8,033 nt of DNA from Lachnospiraceae bacterium (GCA_017416055.1 JAFQDI010000017.1:1-8033); one strand, 5' to 3'. Counted from the stretch's first letter, positions 1 to 6,485 are shown. Notes: generated from the sequence alone by a model not told the origin. Made by a program: numbers and translations.

Positions 1-1
1 G

Positions 2-43
2 AAAGCAAAGGCGAAAAAAGGGAAACTGATGCTGGATGAGTAA
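2..43 (+). CDS. C-terminal end of an upstream gene (partial)
   Basis: The frame starting at position 2 is open from the window edge to a TAA at 41-43 and reads KAKAKKGKLMLDE. The lysine/alanine-rich tail gives no family identity. Two things suggest a real gene end. The stop lies 12 bp before the next ATG, and the TAA overlaps the ribosome binding site AAGGAG (42-47) of the next gene, a tight arrangement typical of genes in one operon. With only 13 codons visible, the open frame could still be chance. The product is unknown. Confidence 0.45.
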   Translation, partial: KAKAKKGKLMLDE

Positions 44-55
44 GGAGAAAAGACA

Positions 56-610
56 ATGAAAACACTGATTTTTAACGGTTCTCCGCGAAAAAATGGAGAA
101 ACAGCCAGTTTAGTAAAGATACTTACAAAGAAGCTTCCGGGTGAGATCAAGATCGTCAATGCGTACCGCAGTGACATTTCTCCCTGCATCGACTGCCGAT
201 ATTGCCTGACGCATGAGGGCTGCGCGATTAAGGACGGGATGCAGGAGATTTACGACTATATTCAGGAGTGTGATAACGTGGTGATCGCATCGCCGATCTA
301 TTTTTCAGAATTGACCGGCATGCTTCTGGCGCTGGGCAGCCGTCTGCAGACTTATGTGTGCGCGAAATACATGCGCAAAGAAACTCCCATTGCGAAGCCG
401 AAGAAAGGTGCGGTCATTCTGACCGGAGGCGGAAGTGGAGGAGCGGAGCGGGCTTACGAGACTGCCAAGGAATTGCTGAAGCTGATGAACTGCATCGAGA
501 TTCACGAGCTGGTAGCCAGTCGGCGGACCGACTATACGCCTGCGGTAGAGGATGAGCAGGCGGTGGCAGGAGTGGAGAAGATAGCGAAGTATTTCGTTCG
601 TGAACAATAA
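56..610 (+). CDS. Flavodoxin-fold NAD(P)H-dependent oxidoreductase with an iron-sulfur-flavoprotein-like cysteine motif
   Basis: A 184-residue protein of the NADPH-dependent FMN reductase / flavodoxin-like fold, expected to be a soluble cytoplasmic FMN enzyme. Visible signs are an N-terminal beta strand followed by the FMN phosphate loop NGSPRKNGETASL (residues 7-19), a second flavin-contacting loop SPIYFSELTG (79-88), and a glycine-rich stretch TGGGSGG (123-129) where family members bind the flavin ring. Residues 44-56 carry four cysteines, C44, C47, C50 and C56, spaced CX2CX2CX5C. This resembles the compact cluster motif of archaeal and clostridial iron-sulfur flavoproteins, so a 4Fe-4S cluster is possible. 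Many clostridial relatives carry such cysteines without proof of a cluster, and the substrate cannot be told. The ATG start has AAGGAG 8 nt upstream, and the gene probably shares a transcript with the gene ending at 43. The length is normal for the family. Confidence 0.85.
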   Translation: MKTLIFNGSPRKNGETASLVKILTKKLPGEIKIVNAYRSDISPCIDCRYCLTHEGCAIKDGMQEIYDYIQECDNVVIASPIYFSELTGMLLALGSRLQTYVCAKYMRKETPIAKPKKGAVILTGGGSGGAERAYETAKELLKLMNCIEIHELVASRRTDYTPAVEDEQAVAGVEKIAKYFVREQ

Positions 611-658
611 GGAAGAACTAGCATCACAAGAGGAATTTAATGGATAATTTATCAAACA

Positions 659-664
659 TATAAT
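659..664 (+). promoter_or_regulatory. Possible promoter (-10 TATAAT) before the AT-rich gene pair
   Basis: A perfect TATAAT lies at 659-664. The best -35 at 17-bp spacing is TTTAAT (636-641), which matches TTGACA at only 3 of 6 positions, and there is no TGn extension. A start about 7 bp downstream would leave a leader of roughly 20 nt before the ATG at 690. The flanking DNA is AT-rich, so the hexamer could be chance. It is nevertheless well placed to drive the two genes at 690-1687 independently of the oxidoreductase gene. Confidence 0.4.
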
Positions 665-689
665 CTATTATGAGTGAGTAGGTGAACAT

Positions 690-1244
690 ATGTTTTTGTT
701 TCATTATTATGACAAGACGATAGGTCCGTTTAAAAATCTGTCCGACCTTTCTGTGGAAGAGGCAAATCAGGTTCTTCGAGAGATAGCAACGGAAAAACCA
801 AATGTTCAGTGTTCAAAAAGATCGGCTGATTATATGCAAAAGAGACTTTTTTACGAAGAAGTTTTACGTAAAGAGTTCGGAAAAAAGGGCGGAGTAATTA
901 AGAGACAGTCTCCATATTATATGGTTGTTGAGCATAGTCCTTGGTTGAGTACGTGGTTTGAAAACAGTGCGTACATTAAAATTCCGATTAGTGAGTTTGA
1001 CTTAAAGACGATTTCTTTTACTTATGGCGATTCGCATCCAACGTTTAGTGATCGAGTTAATGATGGCAAAGAGTATCGTAAAAAAGTGTATACTTACGAA
1101 GAAATTATAGAAATAATCAAAAAATACGGTCTGCCACAAGACTGGAATGATGACGGTAAATTTGGACCAGAACGGTACGTTGAAGCTCATATTTGGAGCG
1201 ATGAGACGATTCAGATGTATTTGGATAACGAGGTAAACAAATGA
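690..1244 (+). CDS. Uncharacterised protein, first gene of an AT-rich two-gene cassette
   Basis: A 184-residue protein of unknown function. It has no signal peptide or membrane segment and is probably cytoplasmic. It is rich in aromatic and charged residues. Visible segments are an N-terminal block HYYDKTIGPFKNLSDL (5-20), a predicted charged helix around residues 43-66, an SPYYMVVEHSPWL block (74-86), SFTYGDSHP (109-117), and a C-terminal part with YGLPQDWNDDGKFGPERY (146-163). From memory, similar proteins with GPF-NLSDL and GLPQ-W blocks occur widely in Firmicutes as unannotated genes; I cannot confirm this here. There is only one cysteine (C41) and no recognisable catalytic motif. The start is supported by AGGTGA (680-685), 4 nt before the ATG. 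The stop codon overlaps the following acetyltransferase start as ATGA at 1241-1244, indicating translational coupling. Base composition is lower in GC than the genes from 1716 onward, suggesting acquisition. Confidence 0.8.
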   Translation: MFLFHYYDKTIGPFKNLSDLSVEEANQVLREIATEKPNVQCSKRSADYMQKRLFYEEVLRKEFGKKGGVIKRQSPYYMVVEHSPWLSTWFENSAYIKIPISEFDLKTISFTYGDSHPTFSDRVNDGKEYRKKVYTYEEIIEIIKKYGLPQDWNDDGKFGPERYVEAHIWSDETIQMYLDNEVNK

Positions 1245-1687
1245 CATTCAGCACAATCACATCATCCGACGAATTATGGAACAAAACAAGGGACTACGCC
1301 TTTGCTTGTTCTTGGCGTGCGGGAAAATCTATGGCAAAATTGATGAATAAGAATGCGTTTTCGGAGTGGGAGCGTGTCATCGTTGCAATGGATGATGACG
1401 GAACGATATGCGGCTTTTGTACTGTTGTCAAAGAGGATTGTATTCCAAACTCCAAGTATTTTCCGAACATTGGATATGTATTTGTTGATGAGGCTTATCG
1501 GGGACACCGGATCAGTCAGAAAATGCTACGTTATGCAAGTGAATATGTTAAGCAAATAGGTTTTGACAAAGTGTATCTGGTAAGTGATCATGAAAACCTT
1601 TACGAAAAGTACGGATTTATTGTTGTTGACAGAGTGATAGCGCCTTGGGGAGAAGAAGAAAAGATATATGAGCAGAAATTAAACTAA
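1241..1687 (+). CDS. GNAT family N-acetyltransferase
   Basis: A 148-residue protein of the GCN5-related N-acetyltransferase fold, expected to move an acetyl group from acetyl-CoA to an unknown amine. Typical features are strand beta-2/3 around RVIVAMDDDGTICGFCTVV (45-63), strand beta-4 NIGYVFVDEAYRG (76-88) leading into the acetyl-CoA loop, helix alpha-3 (93-106), strand beta-5 VYLVSDHEN (111-119), and the usual LYEKYGF ending (120-126). The pyrophosphate loop reads RGHRIS (87-92) rather than the standard R/Q-x-x-G-x-G/A, with arginine and serine at the glycine positions. I believe some clostridial GNATs share this variant. The gene begins inside the previous gene's stop (ATGA), so it has no separate spacer and its translation is probably coupled. 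The AT-rich composition matches its partner. A GNAT toxin is conceivable, but the partner does not look like a ribbon-helix-helix antitoxin. It ends 28 bp before the peptidase gene. Confidence 0.88.
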   Translation: MTFSTITSSDELWNKTRDYAFACSWRAGKSMAKLMNKNAFSEWERVIVAMDDDGTICGFCTVVKEDCIPNSKYFPNIGYVFVDEAYRGHRISQKMLRYASEYVKQIGFDKVYLVSDHENLYEKYGFIVVDRVIAPWGEEEKIYEQKLN

Positions 1688-1699
1688 CAGACACGACAT

Positions 1700-1707
1700 A
1701 AAGGAGG
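1700..1707 (+). promoter_or_regulatory. Strong ribosome binding site of the M16C peptidase gene
   Basis: AAAGGAGG lies 8 nt before the ATG at 1716, a near-perfect anti-16S match. It fixes the peptidase start and marks the return from the AT-rich cassette to core-type sequence. Confidence 0.85.
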
Positions 1708-1715
1708 ACATAACC

Positions 1716-4655
1716 ATGACCATCAACCACTCAGCCTACGAGCTGATCCAAACTGAATTTATCAATGAGATCAATTCTGATGTGAGCGTCCTGCGCCACA
1801 AAAAATCCGGCGCGCGCCTGATGCTATTGTCCAACGATGACAATAACAAAGTATTTAATATCGCATTCCGCACCCCGCCTGTGGACAACACCGGCCTGCC
1901 TCATATTCTGGAGCATTCCGTGCTCTGTGGATCAGACAAGTATCCGGTGAAGGAGGTGTTCGTGGAACTGTGCAAGGGCTCGTTAAACACGTTCCTGAAC
2001 GCGATGACCTACCCGGACAAAACCGTTTACCCGGTTGCAAGCTGCAATGACAAAGACTTCCAGAATTTGATGGATGTGTATCTGTCGTCTGTGCTACACT
2101 CCAGTATTTATGATCATCCGGAGATTTTCATGCAGGAGGGCTGGCACTACGAGTTGGAATCTGCTGACGCACCGATCACCATCAACGGTGTTGTGTATAA
2201 CGAGATGAAGGGAGCTTTTTCTGCACCGGATGAAGTGATCTCCCGTTACATGAAGCAGGCACTTTTCCCGGACAATGCTTACGGATTTGAGTCCGGCGGT
2301 GATCCGGACTATATTCCGGAATTGACCTATGAGCAGTTTATTGCATTCCATAAAAAGTACTATCATCCGGCCAACAGCTACATCTTCCTTTACGGAAACA
2401 TGGATATGGAGGAGAAGTTGGCATGGTTGGATAGAGAATATCTGAGCAAATACGACTATCTGGCGGTGGACTCCGAGATCGGAGAGCAGAAGCCTTTTGA
2501 AAAAGGTGCGGAATTGACGGTTCCCTATTCCATCGGCGAGGACGAAGAAACTTCCGGAAAGACCTATCTGGCGTTGGCGGGTGCCTTGAATTTCGGCATG
2601 GACAGTAAGATGAATATGGCTTTCCGCATTTTGGATTATGCGCTCCTCGGGGTTCCGGGTGCGCCGTTAAAGCAGGCGCTTTTGGATGCCGGCATTGGAA
2701 AAGATATCTACGGTGGCTACGATGACGGGATGAAGCAGCACATGTTCAATGTGGTCGCAAAGGACACGGACGTCGAAAAGAAAAATGACTTTGTGCAGGT
2801 GATCCGCGATACCTTGACAAAGGTCTGCGAGGAGGGCTTGGACAAACAGACGCTCCGTGCGGGCCTCAGCCATTTTGAGTTCAGATACCGCGAAGCGGAC
2901 TTCGGTTCCATGCCGAAAGGTCTGGTTTATAGTTTGCAGAGCTTGGAAAGCTGGCTTTACGATGAGGATCAGCCTTTCCTGTTCCTTTCCTATGAGGATG
3001 ATTTCGCATGGCTGAAGGAAAAGATGGAGGAGCCGGGATTCTTTGAGGGCCTGATCAAAACATGGCTTTTGGACAATCCCCATATGGTACAGCTTGCACT
3101 GGTGCCTGAGCCCGGTCTGGCGGCAAAGAAAGAAGCTGAGCTGGCAGCGAAACTGGCTGAGAAGAAGGCTTCTATGAGCACCGATGAGGTGAACGAACTG
3201 GTGGAGCAGGTCCGCAAGTTCAAGGAATATCAGGAGCAGGAGGACAGCGAAGAGGATCTGAAGAAGATTCCGCTCCTTTCGGTTTCCGATATCAGCCCGG
3301 AAGCAGAGAAATTTGTCTACGAAGAAAAAGAGCTGGCCGGACATACGGTAATCCACACCGACCTGTTTACCGGTGGAATCAATTATGCAAAGATTTTGTT
3401 TCCTATCGACGGAATGACGGCCGACGAACTGCATTGGCTGACGCTGCTGACCAACGTATGGGGCCTGGTGGACACGGAGAATTACAGTTATTTGGAACTG
3501 AGCAATGAAGTCAATATTCAGACCGGAGGGATGGGATGCGGCGTAAACGCGTACCAGAGTCTGGCGGACGGAAAGAAGTACAGAAGCTTTATGGAGATTT
3601 CCTTCAAGGCACTCCATGAAAAGACCGGAAAGGCATTGGAGATGGTGGAGGAGGTCCTGCTCCGCTCCAAATTTGACAGCGAGAAGCGGCTTCGTGAGAT
3701 CATCCGGCAGAACAAGTCCGGTATGCAGGGGTATCTGATGCAGGCGAGCCACGGTGTTGCGGTGAACCGCGCGCAGGCTTACGGCTCCGGCTATGCAGCG
3801 TTCGGCGATCATGCGAAGGGCTACGGTTTCTATCAGTTTATTGAAGAATTGGAAGCTGATTTTGAGGAGAGAAAAGGTGAAATCATCGATCGACTGAACG
3901 CGATGGCAGTTCGCTGTCTGCAGGGAAATGCCATGCTTCAGATCACAGCGGACAATGAAGGCTACAGCAAATTTGCGGAGGCGGTCGTTTTGCTCCTTGC
4001 GAAAGTGAAAGAAAGATGCGGCTCTTTGGCAGTTGAGACAGAGAAAGCAGAGAACCAAATCGGCGCACTTGGGTTGCTGAACGAGGGATTCAAGACGCCC
4101 GGAATGGTGCAGTATGTGGCGCGTACCGGAAACTTCCGCGAGGCAGGATATGAATACACCGGAGCACTGCTTGTACTGAAAACACTTTTGGGTTACGACT
4201 ATCTGTGGACCAACTTAAGAATCAAGGGCGGTGCGTATGGCTGCATGTGCGGTTTCGGCAAGAGCGGAGATGCGTACATGGTTTCCTATCGCGATCCGAA
4301 CCTGACAAGAACCAACGAGATTTATCAGGCAATGCCCGAATATATTGAAAAAATTGAGCTTGACGAGCGCGAGCGGACAAAGTATATTATCGGTACGATC
4401 AGCGATCTGGACACGCCGAGAAGCGCGCACGTGAAGGGCTCAAGAGCATTTTCTGCATGGTTGTCCGGTGTCACCGACGAGATGGCTGCGAAGGAGAGAA
4501 GAGAGATTCTGAACTGTACTGAGACGGATATCCGTGCGCTGGCACCGATCATCAGAGCAGTATTGGCGGCAGACCGGATCTGCGTGGTCGGAAGTGAAGA
4601 GAAAATCGAGGAGGCGAAAGACCTGTTTAACGAGGTAAAGCCCCTGTTTAAGTAA
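1716..4655 (+). CDS. M16C family zinc metallopeptidase (insulinase/presequence-protease type)
   Basis: A 979-residue protein of full family length for the PreP/falcilysin group of inverzincins, clamshell peptidases that degrade short unfolded peptides. With no signal peptide or membrane segment, it should act in the cytoplasm, probably in peptide turnover. The inverted zinc motif HXXEH is seen as H63-I-L-E66-H67, with E66 as the expected catalytic base. NEMKG (162-166) supplies the distal ligand E163, about 97 residues after H67 as in PreP. A charged, helical hinge (about 465-525) joins the two halves. The second half contains DTENYSYLELSNE, and the C-terminal domain carries RIKGGAYG with R835 and Y841, the conserved substrate-contacting Arg/Tyr pair of the family. 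All active-site residues are present, so it is predicted active. The start is set by AAAGGAGG (1700-1707). Era follows after 23 bp with no terminator, so they are likely co-transcribed. Confidence 0.95.
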   Translation: MTINHSAYELIQTEFINEINSDVSVLRHKKSGARLMLLSNDDNNKVFNIAFRTPPVDNTGLPHILEHSVLCGSDKYPVKEVFVELCKGSLNTFLNAMTYPDKTVYPVASCNDKDFQNLMDVYLSSVLHSSIYDHPEIFMQEGWHYELESADAPITINGVVYNEMKGAFSAPDEVISRYMKQALFPDNAYGFESGGDPDYIPELTYEQFIAFHKKYYHPANSYIFLYGNMDMEEKLAWLDREYLSKYDYLAVDSEIGEQKPFEKGAELTVPYSIGEDEETSGKTYLALAGALNFGMDSKMNMAFRILDYALLGVPGAPLKQALLDAGIGKDIYGGYDDGMKQHMFNVVAKDTDVEKKNDFVQVIRDTLTKVCEEGLDKQTLRAGLSHFEFRYREADFGSMPKGLVYSLQSLESWLYDEDQPFLFLSYEDDFAWLKEKMEEPGFFEGLIKTWLLDNPHMVQLALVPEPGLAAKKEAELAAKLAEKKASMSTDEVNELVEQVRKFKEYQEQEDSEEDLKKIPLLSVSDISPEAEKFVYEEKELAGHTVIHTDLFTGGINYAKILFPIDGMTADELHWLTLLTNVWGLVDTENYSYLELSNEVNIQTGGMGCGVNAYQSLADGKKYRSFMEISFKALHEKTGKALEMVEEVLLRSKFDSEKRLREIIRQNKSGMQGYLMQASHGVAVNRAQAYGSGYAAFGDHAKGYGFYQFIEELEADFEERKGEIIDRLNAMAVRCLQGNAMLQITADNEGYSKFAEAVVLLLAKVKERCGSLAVETEKAENQIGALGLLNEGFKTPGMVQYVARTGNFREAGYEYTGALLVLKTLLGYDYLWTNLRIKGGAYGCMCGFGKSGDAYMVSYRDPNLTRTNEIYQAMPEYIEKIELDERERTKYIIGTISDLDTPRSAHVKGSRAFSAWLSGVTDEMAAKERREILNCTETDIRALAPIIRAVLAADRICVVGSEEKIEEAKDLFNEVKPLFK

Positions 4656-4678
4656 GCAAAGAGAGAAACGGAGAATTT

Positions 4679-5575
4679 ATGGAAACAACGAAATCAGGTT
4701 TTGTGACTCTGGTGGGACGCCCCAATGTGGGAAAATCCACCCTGATGAATCATCTGATCGGACAGAAGATTGCGATCACGTCCAACAAACCCCAGACCAC
4801 GCGCAACCGCATCCACACCGTGTATACGGACAATCGTGGACAGATTGTGTTTGTGGACACGCCCGGTATCCATCAGGCAAAGAATAAACTGGGTGAGTTT
4901 ATGGTGAACGCTGCGGTGAAGACCTTCAGCGAGGTGGATGTGATTCTGTGGTTGGTGGAGCCCAGCGATTACATCGGTGCCGGTGATCAGAACATCGCAA
5001 AGCAGTTACAGAGAGTAAAGTGTCCGGTGATTCTGATTATTAATAAGACTGACACTGTGCCAAAGGAGAAGATCGGTGCCGTGATCAAAGCGTATCGGGA
5101 ATTGATGGACTTCAACGACATCATCGCGGTGAGCGCGCTGAGAAGTGTGAATATGGATCAGGTCGTCGACGCGATCATGCGTTGTCTGCCCTACGGACCG
5201 ATGTTCTATGACGAGGATACGGTGACTGATCAGCCTATGCGCCAGATATGCGCAGAGATGATCCGCGAGAAAGCCTTGCGCCTGTTGTCGGATGAGATTC
5301 CTCACGGAGTGGCGGTTACGATTGAAAAGATGACCGAGAGAGATGACGGACTCTTTGACATCGAGGCGAATATCATCTGCGAGCGTGAGACGCACAAGCA
5401 GATCATCATCGGAAAAGGCGGCGCGATGATCAAAAAGATCGGAAGCACGGCGCGCTTTGATATGGAGAAAATGCTGGAAGCCAGAGTGAATCTGAAACTG
5501 TGGGTGAAGGTGCGCAAGGAGTGGCGCGACAACGAGTTGTATCTGAAGAATTACGGGTATACGAAAGATCTGTGA
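4679..5575 (+). CDS. era: GTPase Era, 16S rRNA-binding ribosome assembly factor
   Basis: A 298-residue protein of normal Era length. Era binds GTP and the 3' end of 16S rRNA to help 30S subunit maturation, and links ribosome assembly with growth. GTPase motifs are in order: G1 GRPNVGKST (13-21), G2 around QTTR (39-42), G3 DTPG (60-63), G4 NKTD (122-125) and G5 SAL (152-154). The C-terminal type II KH domain carries the RNA-binding IIIGKGGAMIKKIG segment with GKGG at 245-248. All key residues are intact. The ATG has GGAG (4670-4673) 5 nt upstream. It lies 23 bp after the peptidase gene and is followed by recO, a linkage known from other Firmicutes. Its TGA stop overlaps an ATG (TGATG at 5573-5577) that opens a 17-codon frame, described separately. 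Confidence 0.98.
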   Translation: METTKSGFVTLVGRPNVGKSTLMNHLIGQKIAITSNKPQTTRNRIHTVYTDNRGQIVFVDTPGIHQAKNKLGEFMVNAAVKTFSEVDVILWLVEPSDYIGAGDQNIAKQLQRVKCPVILIINKTDTVPKEKIGAVIKAYRELMDFNDIIAVSALRSVNMDQVVDAIMRCLPYGPMFYDEDTVTDQPMRQICAEMIREKALRLLSDEIPHGVAVTIEKMTERDDGLFDIEANIICERETHKQIIIGKGGAMIKKIGSTARFDMEKMLEARVNLKLWVKVRKEWRDNELYLKNYGYTKDL

Positions 5576-5628
5576 TGAGTGCGGGTTATTCCTGCCAGAC
5601 CCCTTACTCAAACACAAATCCAAAGTGA
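5575..5628 (+). other. 17-codon open frame in the era-recO gap (speculative)
   Basis: An ATG at 5575-5577 overlaps the era stop by one base and opens a frame reading MSAGYSCQTPYSNTNPK, ending with TGA at 5626-5628. That TGA in turn overlaps a GTG at 5625 which is in frame with recO. In Bacillus subtilis the small gene yqzL occupies this position, but the peptide here is much shorter and I see no resemblance. There is no good ribosome binding site apart from possible coupling to era termination, so it may be chance. Confidence 0.15.
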
Positions 5629-5669
5629 GTGACGGTGTAATTAATTCAAGATGGGAAGGCAAACACGTA

Positions 5670-6338
5670 ATGGACGAATTTGTGACAGTAACAGGTATGG
5701 TATTGTCCTCGTCGCCGATGGGAGAATATGATCGACGGCTTTGTTTGCTGACCCTTGAAAGGGGAAAAATTTCTGCGTTTGCGAGAGGCGCGAGGCGGCC
5801 AAAGAGTGCGCTGATGGCGGGGAGCAGACAGTTCACGTTCGGAAAGTTTGCGCTCTACGAGGGAAGAAATTCCTATACGGTGCGAAATGTTGAGGTGAAG
5901 GCATACTTTGAAGAGCTGGCGGCGGATCCGGAGCGGGCCTGCTACGGATTCTATTTCCTGGAGTTGACGGAATTTTACACCAGAGAAAACGCAGATGAGG
6001 CTGTGGTTCTGAAACTTCTCTATCAGGCTCTTCGCGCACTGTCCAATGAACATCTGCCGAATCCGCTGGTGCGCGCAGTCTTCGAATTGAAGATCATGAT
6101 GCTCAACGGTGATTATCTTCACAGTGAGCAAGAGAGACAGAGCGACGGAGTTCGTTATGCGCTGGAGCATATTCTCGTGTCACCGCCGGAAAAACTGTTC
6201 ACGTTCACGTTGACGGAAGAACGCTTGCTGGAGCTGATCCGGTTTACGGCGAGGAATCGACAGCGGTTTCTGGAAAAGGAATTTAAGACGTTGGCGATTT
6301 TGGAGGCTGTTCAGGGGGAAAAGTGGACGGACGGATGA
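5670..6338 (+). CDS. recO: DNA recombination/repair protein RecO
   Basis: RecO works with RecR (and RecF) to load RecA onto SSB-coated single-stranded DNA during recombinational repair. From the ATG at 5670 the protein has 222 residues. The N-terminal OB-fold is recognisable, starting with TVTGMVLSSSPMGEYDRRL (6-24) followed by ERGKISAFARGARRPKS (30-46). The helical C-terminal domain includes LLYQALRAL and LVRAVFELKIMMLNGDYL and ends with the usual EFKTLAILE helix. Only two cysteines exist (C25, C91), so the CxxC-type zinc site known in some RecO proteins is absent. An in-frame GTG at 5625 would add 15 residues. I prefer 5670 because GGAAGG (5654-5659) lies 10 nt upstream and the family N-terminus normally begins just before the TGMVL segment. 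The gene lies 94 bp after era and probably shares its transcript. Confidence 0.93.
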   Translation: MDEFVTVTGMVLSSSPMGEYDRRLCLLTLERGKISAFARGARRPKSALMAGSRQFTFGKFALYEGRNSYTVRNVEVKAYFEELAADPERACYGFYFLELTEFYTRENADEAVVLKLLYQALRALSNEHLPNPLVRAVFELKIMMLNGDYLHSEQERQSDGVRYALEHILVSPPEKLFTFTLTEERLLELIRFTARNRQRFLEKEFKTLAILEAVQGEKWTDG

Positions 6339-6370
6339 GCGAAAGATGAGGTTGCTCGCAGACCTATAGG

Positions 6371-6390
6371 CAATTTGCATGGGGAAATTG
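6371..6390. repeat. Inverted repeat CAATTT-N8-AAATTG
   Basis: Perfect 6-bp arms (6371-6376 and 6385-6390) enclose GCATGGGG. The arms are AT-rich, and only a mixed A/T stretch follows rather than a T-run, so an intrinsic terminator is unlikely. It lies 33 bp upstream of the -35 box at 6424 and might be a protein-binding site or chance. Confidence 0.35.
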
Positions 6391-6410
6391 TATTAAATTT
6401 ATGTTACATC

Positions 6411-6423
6411 TACACTTTGTGTA
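6411..6423. promoter_or_regulatory. Candidate operator: palindrome TACAC-TTT-GTGTA next to the -35 box
   Basis: Perfect 5-bp arms flank a 3-bp centre, and the right arm directly abuts the TTGAAA -35 element (6424-6429). The position suits a regulator binding site that activates or blocks RNA polymerase. The sequence does not match an operator I can name. A 13-bp palindrome can occur by chance, so this is only a candidate. Confidence 0.35.
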
Positions 6424-6452
6424 TTGAAATTCTCGGACAAAAAGGTTACAAT
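6424..6452 (+). promoter_or_regulatory. Sigma-A type promoter for the lipoprotein-glyQS unit
   Basis: TTGAAA (6424-6429, 5 of 6 matches) and TACAAT (6447-6452, 5 of 6 matches) are separated by an ideal 17 bp. A start near 6459 gives a short leader of about 27 nt before the ATG at 6486, containing just the ribosome binding site. This is the best promoter in the window. No terminator separates the lipoprotein gene from glyQS, so it probably drives both. Confidence 0.75.
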
Positions 6453-6485
6453 ACAGAAAGCTAGTGACATTAAGGAGGATGTGTG

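Larger units (their letters stand above)
6339..6482 (+). other. Intergenic spacer between recO and the lipoprotein gene
   Basis: This 144-bp stretch holds no gene. It carries two small inverted repeats (6371-6390 and 6411-6423), a sigma-A type promoter (6424-6452) and the lipoprotein ribosome binding site (6473-6478). A short GCGA/TCGC pairing just after the recO stop has no T-tract, so there is no convincing terminator. No T-box motif is present. Confidence 0.7.

Noticed and set aside
1626..1631. Perfect TTGACA inside the GNAT gene, a possible -35 for the peptidase gene
   Set aside because: No TATAAT-like box lies 16-18 bp downstream (the sequence there is GGAGAA), so it is probably just coding sequence.
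690..1687. Classic GNAT toxin-antitoxin pair
   Set aside because: Antitoxins of known GNAT toxins are short ribbon-helix-helix proteins of about 90 residues. The 184-residue partner shows no such pattern, so the label is not supported.
2667..4058. A 463-codon open frame on the - strand inside the peptidase gene
   Set aside because: The + strand frame carries the M16C zinc motif, distal ligand and Arg/Tyr pair at the right spacing. The antisense product has no recognisable motif and arises because codons giving reverse stops are rare in the sense gene.
5006..5836. A 276-codon - strand frame spanning the era end and recO start
   Set aside because: It lies antisense to intact Era KH-domain and RecO OB-fold sequence, with no family resemblance or convincing ribosome binding site.
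6337..6359. Terminator after recO from GAGC/GCTC or GCGA/TCGC pairing
   Set aside because: The stem is only 4 bp and no T-tract follows.
6388..6416. Second promoter TTGTAT-N17-TACACT upstream of the lipoprotein gene
   Set aside because: It matches the consensus at only 3 and 4 of 6 positions, while a much better promoter lies just downstream at 6424-6452.
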